Of a DNA stretch of 64,000 nt, positions 45,680 to 56,800 are shown piece after piece. Position numbers and translations under genes: made by a program. This stretch comes from Paraburkholderia sp. (GTDB lineage: Bacteria > Pseudomonadota > Gammaproteobacteria > Burkholderiales > Burkholderiaceae). The notes under the pieces were generated by a model. The model did not search any database, had not been told where the DNA came from, and saw nothing but the letters and a program-made list of their open reading frames with translations. The stretch covers positions 35,330 through 99,329 of the forward strand of contig SCRN01000002.1 in assembly GCA_004322045.1 (NCBI GenBank), written 5' to 3'. Position 1 is the first letter of the stretch. Each line of letters starts with the position of its first letter.

Positions 45680-46821
45680 CGACTCAACTCCTCGGGGTGC
45701 TGCAGCGCTTCGCTAAGCTCGAGCAAGAACAACGCTCCGCGGTGCCCGTCGGATACGCGATGATCGGCCGAAAGGCTGGCGGTCACCGCGGGCACGACCT
45801 TCAGACCGCCGTTTTCCGCCCATGGCCGCTCGGCGATGCGACCGAATCCCACCAGCGCGACCTGAGGCGGGTAGATGACGCCGAAGACTTCGGTGGCGCC
45901 TTGTTCGCCTAGGTTCGTCACAGTGATAGTCGGTTCCGAGAGCTCCGAACTCTTCAACGACCCCGCCCGGCAGCGCGCAGTAAGGTCCATCAGTTCGTGC
46001 ATGATTTTCGTCATCGGCTTGATGTCGGTATCGAGCAGAGCCGGTGCGATCAGCCCCCCTTGGCGCAGCGAAATCGCTACGCCTACGTGAACCTTCGGAG
46101 CCGCCGCGAAGGCGCCCTGGCGATAGAAGCCGTTCAGTTCAGGAAAGCGCTTGAGGGTGACGGCCACCGCCTTGAGCAGCAGCACGACCGGAAGCACCCG
46201 TTCGGCGATCGACCGTTTCTCGTTCTCGGCCGCGAGCCAAGCCAACGCCTTGCCGAGGGGGATCGTCTCGCAGGCGTAGTAATGCGGAATCTCGCGCTTG
46301 GAGCGTTCCATGGCGCTCGCGATCACCTTCCTCATTTCCGCGACCCGGTCGACGGGCGCGCTCACGGGCATAGGCGTGGCGGCGTGGGCGATTGCCTGCT
46401 TGACGTCGTCGAGCGTCACGGAACCTTGCGGCCCCGTGCCGACGATGGCGTCGAGGTCGACCTGATGTTCCTGTGCATGCTTGCGCGCCGCCGGCGAGAC
46501 CCTTCGGCGCGGCGTTGCCCCGACGGCGGTTGCGACGACTTGCGGTATTTCGGTCTGTACGGGTGTAGCCGCGCTGGGCGCCTCGCCTGGTTCGAGCAAT
46601 GTGGCCATGGCCGTCCCCACGGGAATTTTCTCCCCGGGTGCGGTGATCAGTCGATCGACAACTCCCTCCTGCCAACATTCGACGTCCACGGCGGCTTTGC
46701 TCGTGTCGACGACGGCCATCACCTGGCCTCGTTTGACGGCGTCCCCCGGCTTCACCTTCCATTCGAGCAGTGTTCCCTCGTCCATGTCTGCGCCCATGGA
46801 AGGCAGCGTGAATTCGATCAT
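45676..46821 (-). CDS. 2-oxo acid dehydrogenase E2 (dihydrolipoamide acyltransferase)
   Basis: A 381-residue E2 component. An N-terminal lipoyl domain covers residues 1-78, with the lipoylated lysine in VVDTSKAAVDVE. A hinge rich in Thr and Ala follows, then a peripheral subunit-binding domain (RVSPAARKHAQEHQVDLDAIVGTGPQG), and the catalytic core with ADHRVSDGHRG (HxxxDG). One lipoyl domain and the length fit pyruvate or acetoin dehydrogenase E2. The start at 46821 gives the standard MIEFTLPSMG. It lies 28 bases after E1 beta. Confidence 0.9.
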   Translation of the reverse strand: MIEFTLPSMGADMDEGTLLEWKVKPGDAVKRGQVMAVVDTSKAAVDVECWQEGVVDRLITAPGEKIPVGTAMATLLEPGEAPSAATPVQTEIPQVVATAVGATPRRRVSPAARKHAQEHQVDLDAIVGTGPQGSVTLDDVKQAIAHAATPMPVSAPVDRVAEMRKVIASAMERSKREIPHYYACETIPLGKALAWLAAENEKRSIAERVLPVVLLLKAVAVTLKRFPELNGFYRQGAFAAAPKVHVGVAISLRQGGLIAPALLDTDIKPMTKIMHELMDLTARCRAGSLKSSELSEPTITVTNLGEQGATEVFGVIYPPQVALVGFGRIAERPWAENGGLKVVPAVTASLSADHRVSDGHRGALFLLELSEALQHPEELSR

Positions 46822-46849
46822 GTGAGGTGCTCGTCCGGGTGGGATGTGT

Positions 46850-47827
46850 TCACGGAAGTAGTCGCTTGACTGAGGCAACGATCTTGTCGACCTGAGGCAG
46901 TGCGGCCTCTTCCATGTGCCGGGCGTAAGGGATGGGCACCTCTTCCGCACACACGCGCGCCACGGGAGCATCTAGTTCGTAGAAAGCCTGCTCGACGATG
47001 CGCGCCATGATTTCGCCCGCAACGCTAGCGCTGCGCCAGCACTCATCGACGATCACGACACGCCGGCACTTCGTCACGGACGCCATGATGGTTGCATCGT
47101 CCAAGGGCCGCAGCACGCGAAGATCGACGACTTCGGCTGCGATGCCGTCGGCGGCGAGCGCTTCGGCCGCCTGCAATGCCTTCTGCAAGGAGCCGCCGTA
47201 AGCAAGAATCGCAACGTCGTTGCCAACGCGTCTCACTTTCGCGGAACGGATGTCCACGCTCGTTACGTCGTTCGGCACTTCGCCTTCCATGTTGTAGAGC
47301 CCCGCGTGCTCGAAGATCAGCACCGGGTCCTGATCGGCGAGAGCGGGGGCAAGCATGTAGCGCGCGTCTTCGATGGTGGCGGGCGCGAGCACCTTGATGC
47401 CGGGAATGCCCGCGTACCAGCCTTCGAAGCTATGCGAATGTTGCGCCGCGACCTGACGGCCCGCACCCGTTGCCATGCGCACGACGAGCGGCACCGAGAA
47501 TTGTCCGCCCGACATATGGTGATAAAGCGCCGCGGTGTTGACGATTTGATCGAGCGCCAACAGGCTGAAGTTCACCGTCATGATTTCGACGATGGGCCTC
47601 ATGCCGCCAAGCGCCGCGCCGATGCCCGCCCCGGTGAATGCGAGTTCGCTCAGCGGCGTATCGCGGATGCGCTCGGGCCCGAACGCTTCGAGCAGCCCTG
47701 TTGACACGGCGTAGGTGCCGCCGTATCGGCCCACGTCCTCACCCATCAGAAATACCCGAGGGTCGCTCGTCAGCGCTTCGATTAGGGCCTGGCGCAGCGC
47801 CTCGCGGTAAGTGAGTCGGTCGCTCAT
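46850..47827 (-). CDS. 2-oxo acid dehydrogenase E1 beta subunit
   Basis: A 325-residue subunit: [31 protein letters not shown], then [26 protein letters not shown] and [18 protein letters not shown]. These are the pyruvate/acetoin E1 beta signatures (AcoB/PdhB). Start and stop overlap with E1 alpha by 4 bases. The invariant glutamate that activates thiamine diphosphate is in LSELAF. Whether pyruvate, acetoin or a branched oxo acid is the substrate is not decided by sequence. Confidence 0.9.
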   Translation of the reverse strand: MSDRLTYREALRQALIEALTSDPRVFLMGEDVGRYGGTYAVSTGLLEAFGPERIRDTPLSELAFTGAGIGAALGGMRPIVEIMTVNFSLLALDQIVNTAALYHHMSGGQFSVPLVVRMATGAGRQVAAQHSHSFEGWYAGIPGIKVLAPATIEDARYMLAPALADQDPVLIFEHAGLYNMEGEVPNDVTSVDIRSAKVRRVGNDVAILAYGGSLQKALQAAEALAADGIAAEVVDLRVLRPLDDATIMASVTKCRRVVIVDECWRSASVAGEIMARIVEQAFYELDAPVARVCAEEVPIPYARHMEEAALPQVDKIVASVKRLLP

Positions 47828-48846
47828 CGTGCACCTGTCTCGGGCGTGTACAGATCCTTGGCCAAATCTTCGATTCGCTCCCACGTGCCGGCTTCGGCAA
47901 ACGCCACCGCGCGTTCCACTTCTGCGTTCGCAGCGGCATCGAGCGCGAGGAATTCGTCTTCCGAGAGCTTGCCTTCGGCCTTCAGACGTTGGGTGAACGT
48001 GTGGATCGGGCCGCGTGTTTTCCACTGCTCGACTTCAGCCTTCTGACGATAGCGTTCGGCGTCGTACATCGAGTGCGCGCGGAAGCGATAGGTGCGCAAT
48101 TCCAGGAACATTGGGCCTTCGCCGTTTCGTACATAAGCGGCCGCTTCTTTCGTCGCGTCATGCACGGCGACGATGTCCATGCCGTCGGCCGAGCGGGTCG
48201 GCATGTTGTAGGAGGCCGCCTTCGAGCACAGATCGGTTTGCGACTCGCTGCGTTCGATTGCCGTTCCCATGGCGTAGAGGTTGTTCTCGCAGCAGAAGAG
48301 AACCGGCAGCTTCCACAGGGCAGCAAGGTTCATCGATTCGTGAAAGGCGCCCTCGGCAACTGCTCCATCGCCGAAAAAGCACACTGTGACGCGCCGATTC
48401 GGTTGCATCTTTTCAGCAAGTGCAAGCCCGACCGCCAACGGCAGACCACCGCCGACTATCGCGTTTCCGCCGAACAGCCGCGCGTTGCGATCGAACAGAT
48501 GCATCGAGCCGCCGCGGCCATGGGCGCAGCCTTCGAGCTTGCCGTACATCTCCGCCATCAGGACAGGCATCTGCATGCCGCGCACGAGCGCATGAGCGTG
48601 TTCCCGATAGGTGGCGACGATATTGTCCGCGGCAGTCAGCGCGTGCAGCGCGCCGACGCCGGTGGCTTCCTCGCCGATATACAGATGCAGAAAGCCCCTT
48701 ATCTTGCCCGCACCGTAAAGCTCGGCGCATTTTTCTTCGAGCCGGCGCACGCGCAGCATGTCGCGCAGCAGACCCAGCGCGAAGTCTTTTTCGTAGGGCA
48801 CCGGTCCGGAGGGCGGCAGCGGCGCGGGATGATCGACGCTCGTCAT
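47824..48846 (-). CDS. 2-oxo acid dehydrogenase E1 alpha subunit
   Basis: A 340-residue thiamine-diphosphate subunit. The cofactor motif is [19 protein letters not shown], followed by [26 protein letters not shown] and HAHALVRGM near residues 55-90 are typical of AcoA/PdhA. The ATG overlaps the ligase stop. With E1 beta and E2 it would decarboxylate an oxo acid (pyruvate most likely) or cleave acetoin to an acetyl group. No E3 gene is nearby, so a housekeeping dihydrolipoamide dehydrogenase must be used. Confidence 0.9.
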   Translation of the reverse strand: MTSVDHPAPLPPSGPVPYEKDFALGLLRDMLRVRRLEEKCAELYGAGKIRGFLHLYIGEEATGVGALHALTAADNIVATYREHAHALVRGMQMPVLMAEMYGKLEGCAHGRGGSMHLFDRNARLFGGNAIVGGGLPLAVGLALAEKMQPNRRVTVCFFGDGAVAEGAFHESMNLAALWKLPVLFCCENNLYAMGTAIERSESQTDLCSKAASYNMPTRSADGMDIVAVHDATKEAAAYVRNGEGPMFLELRTYRFRAHSMYDAERYRQKAEVEQWKTRGPIHTFTQRLKAEGKLSEDEFLALDAAANAEVERAVAFAEAGTWERIEDLAKDLYTPETGAR

Positions 48847-50627
48847 GGAGAGGGTTCCAGCGTCGACGTATCGCCTTCGGCGAGACCCAGTTCGCGCGCC
48901 TTGAGCAACCGGCGCATGATCTTGCCGCTGCGGGTGTGAGGCAGTTGCGCGACGAAAGCGATTTCCTTTGGCGCGACGGCTGCGCCCAGGCGCCTTCTCG
49001 CATGCGCGAGTAGTTCCATGCGAAGGGTTTCGCTAGCGTCGAAACCGGCATTGAGGGCGACGAATGCCTTGACCGATTCGCCCACGACCGGGTCCGGTTT
49101 GCCGATGACCCCAGCTTCTGCGACGGCGGGGTGTTCCATGAGCGCGCTCTCCACCTCGAACGGTCCGATCAGGTGGCCGGCGGATTTGATGACGTCGTCC
49201 GCTCGGCCGACGAACCAGAAGTAGCCGTCCGTATCGCGTTGAGCCAAATCGCCCGTTAGATACCATTCCCCCGCGAAGCTCTTGGCGTAGCGGGCCTCAT
49301 TGTTCAGATAACCTCTGAACATGGATGGCCAGCCGCGTTTGAGCGCCAACTCGCCTTGCGTGCCGGCCTCTTCGATGACCTGCACGCTCCCATCGTCGCA
49401 ACGCTGAACGATCGCCGCATCGATGCCGGGCAGCGGTCTGCCCATTGAGCCCGGCTTGATGTCGAACGCTGGCGTGTTGGCGATCATGATGCCGCCCGTC
49501 TCCGTTTGCCACCAATTGTCGTGAATCGGCAGGCCAAGCACGTCCTTGCCCCACCAGACCGCCTCGGGGTTCAAGGGCTCCCCGACGCTTGCAATGAACC
49601 GCAAGCGCGGGAACGTATATTTTTTCGCGATTTCGGCGCCGGCTCTCATCAGCATGCGAACGGCGGTTGGGGCGGTGTACCAGACACGAATCCTTTCGTC
49701 TTGGAGGATGCGGTACCAGCGTTCGGCATCGAAGTCTTCCCGGTCGATCACCGACGTGACGCCATGCAATAACGGTGCGATCACGCCATAGGACGTGCCG
49801 GTCACCCAACCGGGATCCGCCGTACACCAGTAAATGTCGTCCTCATGCAGATCGAGCGCGTAGCGCCCGGTAACCCAATGCGTCACTGCGGCGTTATGCA
49901 CGTGCAAGGCGCCTTTGGGCGTGCCGGTCGTGCCGCTGGTGAAATGCAGCAGGGCTGTGTCTTCCACTGACGTCGGCTCGTACGTGCAGACATCGGATGC
50001 CCTGCCCATCAACGCGGCGAAGTCCAGCGTGCCGGGCGCACTTGTCGCGCCACCGTCCTGCGCCACTAGCATCGCGTGCTTCAATGTGGGCATCGCTTCG
50101 CGCTGGTTGGCAATCTTTCGTTCGTAAAGCGCATCGGTGGTCACGAGCAGTGCCGCCTCGCCCAAGTTCACGCGGGTGGCGATCGGTTCGGGGCCGAAGG
50201 CTGAAAACAAGGGGGAGACGACGCTGCCGTTCTTCAGGGCGCCGAGCAATGCGATATACAACTCGGGGATGCGAGCGGCGAGGATGAAGACCCGGTCTCC
50301 TTTGCCGATGCCCAAGCTACGCAACACATTGCAAAAACGATTGGTGAGCGCCGCGAGTTCCCCGAAGGTGATGTCCCGCACAGCGGTATCGCGCCCCAGG
50401 AAGCGCAGGGCAGTCTTGTCTCGTAGCTTCGTCGCGCAGTGCCGATCGACGGCCTGATACGCGATGTTGATTCCGCCGCCGGCCTCAGGTGCCAGCGCGG
50501 CCGCTGCATCGGCCCAAGAGAAACGGCTTCGCTCGAGCTCGTAGTCGCGCAAATTAGGGACAACCTGCAGGTCGGCAGCGGTTTTGCGGATGATTGACGG
50601 CACGATGGCTTTGAAATGAGTCGACAT
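48843..50627 (-). CDS. acsA: Acetyl-CoA synthetase (AMP-forming)
   Basis: A 594-residue AMP-forming ligase. The P-loop is [35 protein letters not shown] and [12 protein letters not shown] follow, then [25 protein letters not shown] and the C-terminal RSGKIMRR with the regulatory lysine. AcsA-like length and the acetate-type DNWWQTETG fit acetate activation. It is first of the ligase-E1-E2-ACP series and sits 35 bases after the membrane protein gene. It may recycle acetate, or load an acyl group for the ACP. Confidence 0.88.
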   Translation of the reverse strand: MSTHFKAIVPSIIRKTAADLQVVPNLRDYELERSRFSWADAAAALAPEAGGGINIAYQAVDRHCATKLRDKTALRFLGRDTAVRDITFGELAALTNRFCNVLRSLGIGKGDRVFILAARIPELYIALLGALKNGSVVSPLFSAFGPEPIATRVNLGEAALLVTTDALYERKIANQREAMPTLKHAMLVAQDGGATSAPGTLDFAALMGRASDVCTYEPTSVEDTALLHFTSGTTGTPKGALHVHNAAVTHWVTGRYALDLHEDDIYWCTADPGWVTGTSYGVIAPLLHGVTSVIDREDFDAERWYRILQDERIRVWYTAPTAVRMLMRAGAEIAKKYTFPRLRFIASVGEPLNPEAVWWGKDVLGLPIHDNWWQTETGGIMIANTPAFDIKPGSMGRPLPGIDAAIVQRCDDGSVQVIEEAGTQGELALKRGWPSMFRGYLNNEARYAKSFAGEWYLTGDLAQRDTDGYFWFVGRADDVIKSAGHLIGPFEVESALMEHPAVAEAGVIGKPDPVVGESVKAFVALNAGFDASETLRMELLAHARRRLGAAVAPKEIAFVAQLPHTRSGKIMRRLLKARELGLAEGDTSTLEPSP

Positions 50628-50662
50628 TGGCCCGCGCGGAGCGCGTTAGTCGTGATCCGGCA

Positions 50663-51172
50663 TCAAGGGAAGATCGGGGTCGTGGGCTCGGCGCCGCACG
50701 GGTCGGCTTGGGGAAAGTGCTGCGCCACGAGCGTCTCGATCTCCTGCTCGCGCGACGCGGGCACGTCGGCCATCAGCAACAACTGACCATCGAGGATGGC
50801 GGCGCGAAACCGAGCGAGTCGCGTGTTCGGTTCGTCGACTCCGATCATCGAGGCCGTCCAGGCGCCGAACCCTGCTCCCGCCAATGTCACCGCGACGACC
50901 GCGCCGCCCGCGATCGTCAATCCCGCAGGAGGGAACGCGAGCGCGACGAGGCCGAGAAATGCGCCCGTTACGCCGCCTAGCGCAACGCCGCGCTCGAGCG
51001 CATGAACGACGTCGCTGCGCTGCAGTAACGAAGCTTCGGGCAGTTGTTCGAGCGTGACGTTGTGATTGGCGAGGACATGGATATGAGCCCAGGTGATTCG
51101 AGCCTGCAACAAATCGTCGACGATGGCTTTTGCCATCACCGGATCCGGCACGAGAAAGTAAAGGCGCCTCAT
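50663..51172 (-). CDS. DUF1269-like membrane protein with glycine-zipper segment
   Basis: A 169-residue protein: RRLYFLVPDPVMAKAIVDDLLQARI is a ferredoxin-like N-terminal part, residues about 65-115 are hydrophobic and Gly/Ala-rich (LGGVTGAFLGLVALAFPP and a second span), then a soluble tail with LLLMADVPASREQEIETLV. This layout is seen in DUF1269 and general-stress proteins. AAGGAG lies 7 bases before the start. It heads the acsA-E1-E2-ACP series, so it is likely co-transcribed with it. Its role is unknown; a membrane stress function is plausible. Confidence 0.65.
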   Translation of the reverse strand: MRRLYFLVPDPVMAKAIVDDLLQARITWAHIHVLANHNVTLEQLPEASLLQRSDVVHALERGVALGGVTGAFLGLVALAFPPAGLTIAGGAVVAVTLAGAGFGAWTASMIGVDEPNTRLARFRAAILDGQLLLMADVPASREQEIETLVAQHFPQADPCGAEPTTPIFP

Positions 51173-51385
51173 GACGTACTCCTTCAATCAAGAAGTCATC
51201 ATCCACATCCACAACGACAGCGGAACGATGGAGTTCATCATACGCCCGTCGTGCGCGCTTGACGGTGCGAAGGCGTACGCGTGGCAGCCGACCCGCGCGG
51301 CGTTCTGGTGCTCTTTTGCGCGGTGCGCCAGGACGCGCCGCCGCGCATCGAATCCATCGACTGTGAAATCAGCGTAGACCGGATC

Positions 51386-51411
51386 GGCGGCTTTTGGCGC
51401 AAAAAGCCGCC
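51386..51411 (-). terminator. Strong hairpin downstream of ahpF
   Basis: GGCGGCTTTT / AAAAGCCGCC forms a 10-base stem with a 6-base loop, 31 bases after the ahpF stop. The A/T-rich inner part and GC outer part suit a terminator for the minus-strand transcript. Confidence 0.65.
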
Positions 51412-51442
51412 GCGCGTGTCGAGCGGCAGGCGGAATCGAGGC

Positions 51443-53041
51443 TCAAGCCTCGGCGGCGCTCGCCACCTGAGCCGGTTCTTGCACCTCCGGTGTGCGGATC
51501 AGGTAGTCGAAGGCGCTCAGCGCCGCCTTCGCCCCATCGCCTGCGGCGATGACGATCTGTTTGTAGGGTACGGTCGTGCAGTCGCCGGCGGCAAATACGC
51601 CAGGCACATTCGTCTGCCCCTTGGCGTCGACGACGATCTCGCCGAAGCGGCTCAATTCCACCGTGCCTTTGAGCCACTCGGTGTTGGGCACGAGACCGAT
51701 CTGAACGAATACGCCTTCGAGGGCGACGGCGTGCTCCTCGCCGGTCGCGCGATCCTTGAAGCGCAGGCCGTCGACTTTGTTGCCGTCGCCGGTGATTTCA
51801 GTCGTTTGCGCGTTCACTCGCACGGTCACGTTGCGCAGGCTGCCCAGCTTGGCCACGAGCACCGCGTCGGCCTTGAGCTGGTCGCTGAACTCGATCAACG
51901 TGACATGTGCCACGACGCCCGCCAGATCGATCGCCGCTTCGACGCCCGAGTTGCCGCCGCCGATCACGGCCACGCGTTTGCCCTTGAACAGCGGGCCGTC
52001 GCAGTGCGGGCAATAGGCCACGCCCTTGTTCTTGTACTCCTGCTCGCCCGGCACGTTGACTTGGCGCCAGCGAGCGCCGGTAGACAGGATGACGCTGCGG
52101 CTCTCGAGCGTGCCGCCGTTTTCCATCCGCACGCTGATGAGGCCGCCCGGCTGCGAGGCCGGGATCAGTCCGACGGCGCGCTGCTGCGCCATGATGTCGA
52201 CGCCGTAGTGGCGCACTTGCGCTTCGAGCGCCGCGGAAAACTTCGGGCCGTCGGTTTCGAGCACCGAGATGTAGTTCTCGATCGACAGCGTATCGTTGAC
52301 CTGGCCGCCCATGCGCTCGACCGCGATACCGGTATCGATGCCCTTGCGCGCGGCATAGACGGCCGCCGCTGCGCCGGCCGGCCCGCCGCCGACGATCAGC
52401 ACGTCGAACGCGTCCTTGGCGTCGAGCTTGGCCGCTTCGCGCTGCGCGGAACCCGCGTCGAGCTTCGCGACGATTTCCGCGAGATCCATGCGGCCCGCGC
52501 CGAACATCTCGCCGTTCAGATAGACGCTCGGCACGGCCATGATCTGACGCTCGTCGACTTCGCTTTGGAACAGCGCGCCGTCCACCACGACCGTTTGGAC
52601 GCGCGGATTGAGCACGGCCATCAAGCTCAACGCCTGGACGACGTCGGGGCAGTTATGGCACGACAGGGACATATAGACCTCGAAGCGGTATTCGCCGTCG
52701 AGGGCCTTGATCTGCTCGATCAGCTCGGGCTCGGCCTTGGGCGGATGGCCGCCGGTCCAGAGCAGGGCGAGCACGAGCGAGGTGAATTCGTGGCCGAGCG
52801 GGATGGCGGCAAAGCGCAGGCTTTGCCCGCCGCCCACCGGGCTCAGGCTGAACGACGGCTTGCGCGCGTCGTTGCCATCAGTGCGCACGGTGATCTTGTC
52901 CGACAGCGCGGCGATGGTCTGCAGCAGTTGCTCGAGTTCGCGCGAGCTAGGCTGCTCGTCCAGCGACGCCACGAGTTCGAACGGCTGGTTCACACGCTGC
53001 AAATAGGCCTGCAATTGGGCCTTGAGGCTGTCGTCCAACAT
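51443..53041 (-). CDS. ahpF: Alkyl hydroperoxide reductase subunit F
   Basis: A 532-residue flavoprotein disulfide reductase that re-reduces AhpC with NADH. The N-terminal double-thioredoxin domain has a CHNCPD redox pair. The FAD domain begins [22 protein letters not shown], and the redox pair [11 protein letters not shown] is followed by the NAD motif [17 protein letters not shown]. Length is normal. The ATG at 53041 has GAGGA upstream; it lies 96 bases after ahpC, with which it forms an operon. Confidence 0.95.
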   Translation of the reverse strand: MLDDSLKAQLQAYLQRVNQPFELVASLDEQPSSRELEQLLQTIAALSDKITVRTDGNDARKPSFSLSPVGGGQSLRFAAIPLGHEFTSLVLALLWTGGHPPKAEPELIEQIKALDGEYRFEVYMSLSCHNCPDVVQALSLMAVLNPRVQTVVVDGALFQSEVDERQIMAVPSVYLNGEMFGAGRMDLAEIVAKLDAGSAQREAAKLDAKDAFDVLIVGGGPAGAAAAVYAARKGIDTGIAVERMGGQVNDTLSIENYISVLETDGPKFSAALEAQVRHYGVDIMAQQRAVGLIPASQPGGLISVRMENGGTLESRSVILSTGARWRQVNVPGEQEYKNKGVAYCPHCDGPLFKGKRVAVIGGGNSGVEAAIDLAGVVAHVTLIEFSDQLKADAVLVAKLGSLRNVTVRVNAQTTEITGDGNKVDGLRFKDRATGEEHAVALEGVFVQIGLVPNTEWLKGTVELSRFGEIVVDAKGQTNVPGVFAAGDCTTVPYKQIVIAAGDGAKAALSAFDYLIRTPEVQEPAQVASAAEA

Positions 53042-53137
53042 GGTGATCCTCGATGCTTGAGAGGTTACGGACTTGCTTGGATGCCGGCCGGACTTGCCCG
53101 GCCGGCGCGTCAATGCGATTGACGGCGAGGTCGATGC

Positions 53138-53701
53138 TTAGATCTTGCCGACCAGGTCGAGCGACGGGGTCAGCGTCTTCGCGCCTTCCTTCCACTTGGC
53201 CGGGCAGACTTGGCCCGGATTGGCGGCTACGAATTGCGCCGCTTTCAGCTTGCGCAGCGTTTCCGAGACGTCGCGAGCGATCGCGTTGTCATGCACTTCC
53301 ATCGTCTTGATGACGCCTTCCGGATTGATGATGAAGGTGCCGCGCAGCGCCAGGCCTTCTTCGGGGATATGCACGCCGAAGGCGTTGGTCAGTTGGTGCG
53401 TCGGATCGCCGACGAGCGGGAACTTCGCCTTGCCCACGGCTTCCGACGTTTCGTGCCACACCTTGTGCGAGAAGTGCGTGTCGGTCGTCACGACGTAGAC
53501 TTCCGCGCCGGCCTTTTGGAATTCGGCGTAGTTTTCCGCCGCATCTTCGACTTCCGTCGGGCAGTTGAACGTGAACGCAGCCGGCATGAAAATCACGACC
53601 GACCATTTGCCCAGGAGCGACTGTTCGGTGACCTCAACGAACTTGCCGTTGTGGAATGCTTGCGCCTTGAACGGTTGGACTTGGGTGTTGATAAGCGACA
53701 T
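53138..53701 (-). CDS. ahpC: Alkyl hydroperoxide reductase subunit C (peroxiredoxin)
   Basis: A 187-residue 2-Cys peroxiredoxin. The peroxidatic cysteine is in FTFNCPTEVEDAA and the resolving cysteine in GQVCPAKWKEG. It reduces hydrogen peroxide, organic peroxides and peroxynitrite. Asn replaces the more usual Val before the active-site Cys. It starts just downstream of an OxyR-type site and is followed by ahpF. Confidence 0.96.
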   Translation of the reverse strand: MSLINTQVQPFKAQAFHNGKFVEVTEQSLLGKWSVVIFMPAAFTFNCPTEVEDAAENYAEFQKAGAEVYVVTTDTHFSHKVWHETSEAVGKAKFPLVGDPTHQLTNAFGVHIPEEGLALRGTFIINPEGVIKTMEVHDNAIARDVSETLRKLKAAQFVAANPGQVCPAKWKEGAKTLTPSLDLVGKI

Positions 53702-53780
53702 GGAGTTTCCTTGAACAGTGGTGGGTGGAACGTTGTCGTTTGACGGACTCGATATTGATGAAATCTTACGACAACGTCAA

Positions 53781-53817
53781 TTCGATAGTTTCTATCTAAG
53801 CGATAGACTTTGCCTAC
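53781..53817. promoter_or_regulatory. OxyR-like binding site upstream of ahpC
   Basis: The core CTAT-ctaagcg-ATAG is an exact match to the central CTAT-N7-ATAG of the OxyR consensus. It continues with N7-CTAC on the right (3 of 4 bases) and a weaker left quarter (TTCG). It ends about 80 bases before the ahpC start, the right place for peroxide activation. Confidence 0.7.
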
Positions 53818-53857
53818 TGGCGTCATAGGCGCGGGAATCGGACGCCAGGCGCGTTGG

Positions 53858-56800
53858 TTATCGCTGGTTGGCGGACAAGTCCTCAAAGATCCGTTCCGCA
53901 GGTTGTGCCCGTTCATGCTTGCCGTTGCTCGGCCTGATCTTGAACCAGATGGAATACATGGCCGGCAAAAACATCAGGGTCAAAATCGTTCCTGCAAAGG
54001 TGCCGCCGATCAGCGTGTAAGCGAGCGTGCCCCAGAACACCGAATGGGTCAGCGGGATGAAAGCCAGGATTGCCGCCATGGCCGTGAGGATCACGGGGCG
54101 GGCGCGCTGCACCGTGGCCTCGACGACCGCTCGGAATGGATCCAATCCCGCGAGCTCGTTTTGGTGGATCTGCCCGATCAAAATCAGCGTGTTGCGCATG
54201 AGGATGCCCGATAGCGCAATGAGGCCGACCAGCGCATTGATGCCGAAAGGCTGGCGGAACAAGATCAGCGTAGGCACCACACCGATCAAGCCCAACGGGC
54301 TGGTCAGGAACACCATCACCATCGCGGAGATCGAGCGCACCTGAAAAATGATGATGATCAGCGTGACCGCCAGCATGATCGGGAAGAGGGGCAGCATGGC
54401 CTTCGTCGCTTTGCCCGATTCCTCGATGGAGCCCGCCTGCTCGATACGGTAGCCGCTAGGCAGCTTCGCAACGATGGGCTGAAGCTGCTTGGTGATCGCC
54501 GTCGACACATCAGGAGGCTGCAGGTTGTCGGCGATATCGCCCCGCACCGTGATCGTCGGCACGCGATCGCGCCAGCGCATGATCGGTTCCTCCATGCGCA
54601 CGCCGACTCTGCCCACCTGCGATAGCGGGATGCGTTGCCCAGCGGCGCCGGCCAGCGTGAAATCGCCGATCTTGGCCGGATCGAGCCGAACCTCGCCGGC
54701 TGAACGCGCCACGACTTGTACGGTTCGAATATCTTCACGCACCGCAGCGACCGGAATGCCCGTCAAGAAGAATTGCAGCTGTTGGGCCACGGCGCTGGAT
54801 GTCAGCCCGAGCGCCTCCAAACGGTCCTGCTGCAAGGTGAAGTGCAGGGTAGGCGTGCGCGTGCCCCAATCGGAGTTGACCGTGCGCATCATTGGGCTCG
54901 CATCCATCACCTGCTCGACTTGGGCCGCGATACCGCGCAGCTTGTCCGGGTCCGGGCCGGAGACGCGGTAGGCGACCGGGAACGGCGAATAGGGGCCGAA
55001 TACGAGTTGCGTGACCCGCACGCGTGCTTCGGGGGCGAGACCGCCCGCGATGGCCTGTCGCAGCCGCTGTTTCAATGCGTCGCGCTCATCCTGACTGTCT
55101 GTGCGCACTACGATCTTGGCAAACGACGGATCGGGCAATTCCGGCCCCATGGCCAGGTAAAAGCGCGGCGCACCCTGCCCGACGTAGGCGGTGACGATCT
55201 TGGCTTCCTTTTGTTTGGCCAACCACGCCTCGACCTTCGACGTGGCGGCGCTGGTTTGGGAGATGGACGCACCATAGGGCATCTGCACCTCGACCAGCAC
55301 TTCAGGACGGTCCGAGATCGGGAAGAACTGCTTTTTGACCACGCCCATCCCGAGGATGGCCAAAACAAAAAGCCCCACGACCGAACCGGCGACCAGCCAT
55401 TTGCGTGCGATGACGCGCGTGAGCAACTGACGGAAGCGGTTATAGCGCGGCGTGTCGTAGATTGCATCGTGACCGCCTTCGACCTTCTTGAAGTCGGGCA
55501 GCATTTTCACGCCGAGGTACGGCGTGAAAATCACCGCCACCAACCAGGATGCAATCAATGCGATACCAACGATCCAAAACATGTTGCTCGTGTATTCGCC
55601 CGCGGTGGACCGCGCGAAGCCATTCGGCATGAAGCCTACGGCCGTGACGAGCGTGCCCGATAGCATGGGCGCGGCGGTGTGGCTCCAGGCATAGGCCGAG
55701 GCGGCCACGCGGCTGTAGCCTTGCTCCATCTTCACCACCATCATCTCGATGGCGATGATGGCGTCGTCCACCAGCAGGCCCAGTGCCAAAATCAACGATC
55801 CGAGCGTGATGCGGTCGAAGTTCTTGCCGGTTGCGGCCATCACGACGAACACGATCGCCAGTGTCAAGGGCACGGCCGCCGCAACCACCAAGCCCGCGCG
55901 CCAGCCCATGCTCACGAAACTCACGAGCATGACCACCAGCAAAGCGGCGAAAAACTTGAGCATGAACTCGTCGACCGCCGAATGAATGTTGACGGCTTGA
56001 TCGGTGACTTTGGTCAGGCTCATGCCCAGCGGCAGCGCGGCGTTGATCGTGCCGACCTCGCTGTCCAACGCCTTGCCGAGCGCGAGCCCGTTCCAACCGT
56101 CGCGCATGACGATACCGAGCAGCAGCGCAGGCTCGCCGTTGTTGCGGATCATGAATGTCGCCGGATCTTCATAGCCGCGCGTGACGGTGGCGATATCCGA
56201 CAGCTTCAGCGTGCGACCTTGCGCGACGATCGGCGTATCGCGGATCTTCTGCAGTTTGTCGAAGGCGCCGTCCAGGCGAATGAACACGTCGGGACCCTTG
56301 GTTTCGACAGAGCCGGCCGGCGTCAGGGCGTTTTGGCCATTGAGCGCGGCGAATATGTCCTGCGGGCTCACGCCCAGCGTCGCCAGGCGCTCATGGGAAA
56401 ACTGGACGTAGATGCGCTCGGCCTGCTCGCCGATGATATTCACTTTCTTTACGCCCGGCACCTGTAGCAACCGTTGCCGCAACGTCTCGGCATCGCGCAC
56501 GAGCAGGCGTTGCGGCTCGCCCTTGGCCTTCAGCGCGAACAGTGCGAAGGTGACATCCGCGTATTCGTCGTTGACCATCGGCCCGATCACGCCTGCCGGA
56601 AGGTTGGCTGCCTCGTCGCCGATTTTTTTCCGAGCCTGGTAGAACTCCTCCTGTACTTCCGAGGGCGGCGTGCTGTCGAGCAGAGTCAACGTCGTAAAGG
56701 CCAAGCCGGGCCGCGTATAGGTCTCGGTCCGGTCGTACCAGCGCAGCTCCTGCATGCGCTTTTCGATTTTCTCGGCGACCTGATCGTGCATTTCCTGCGC

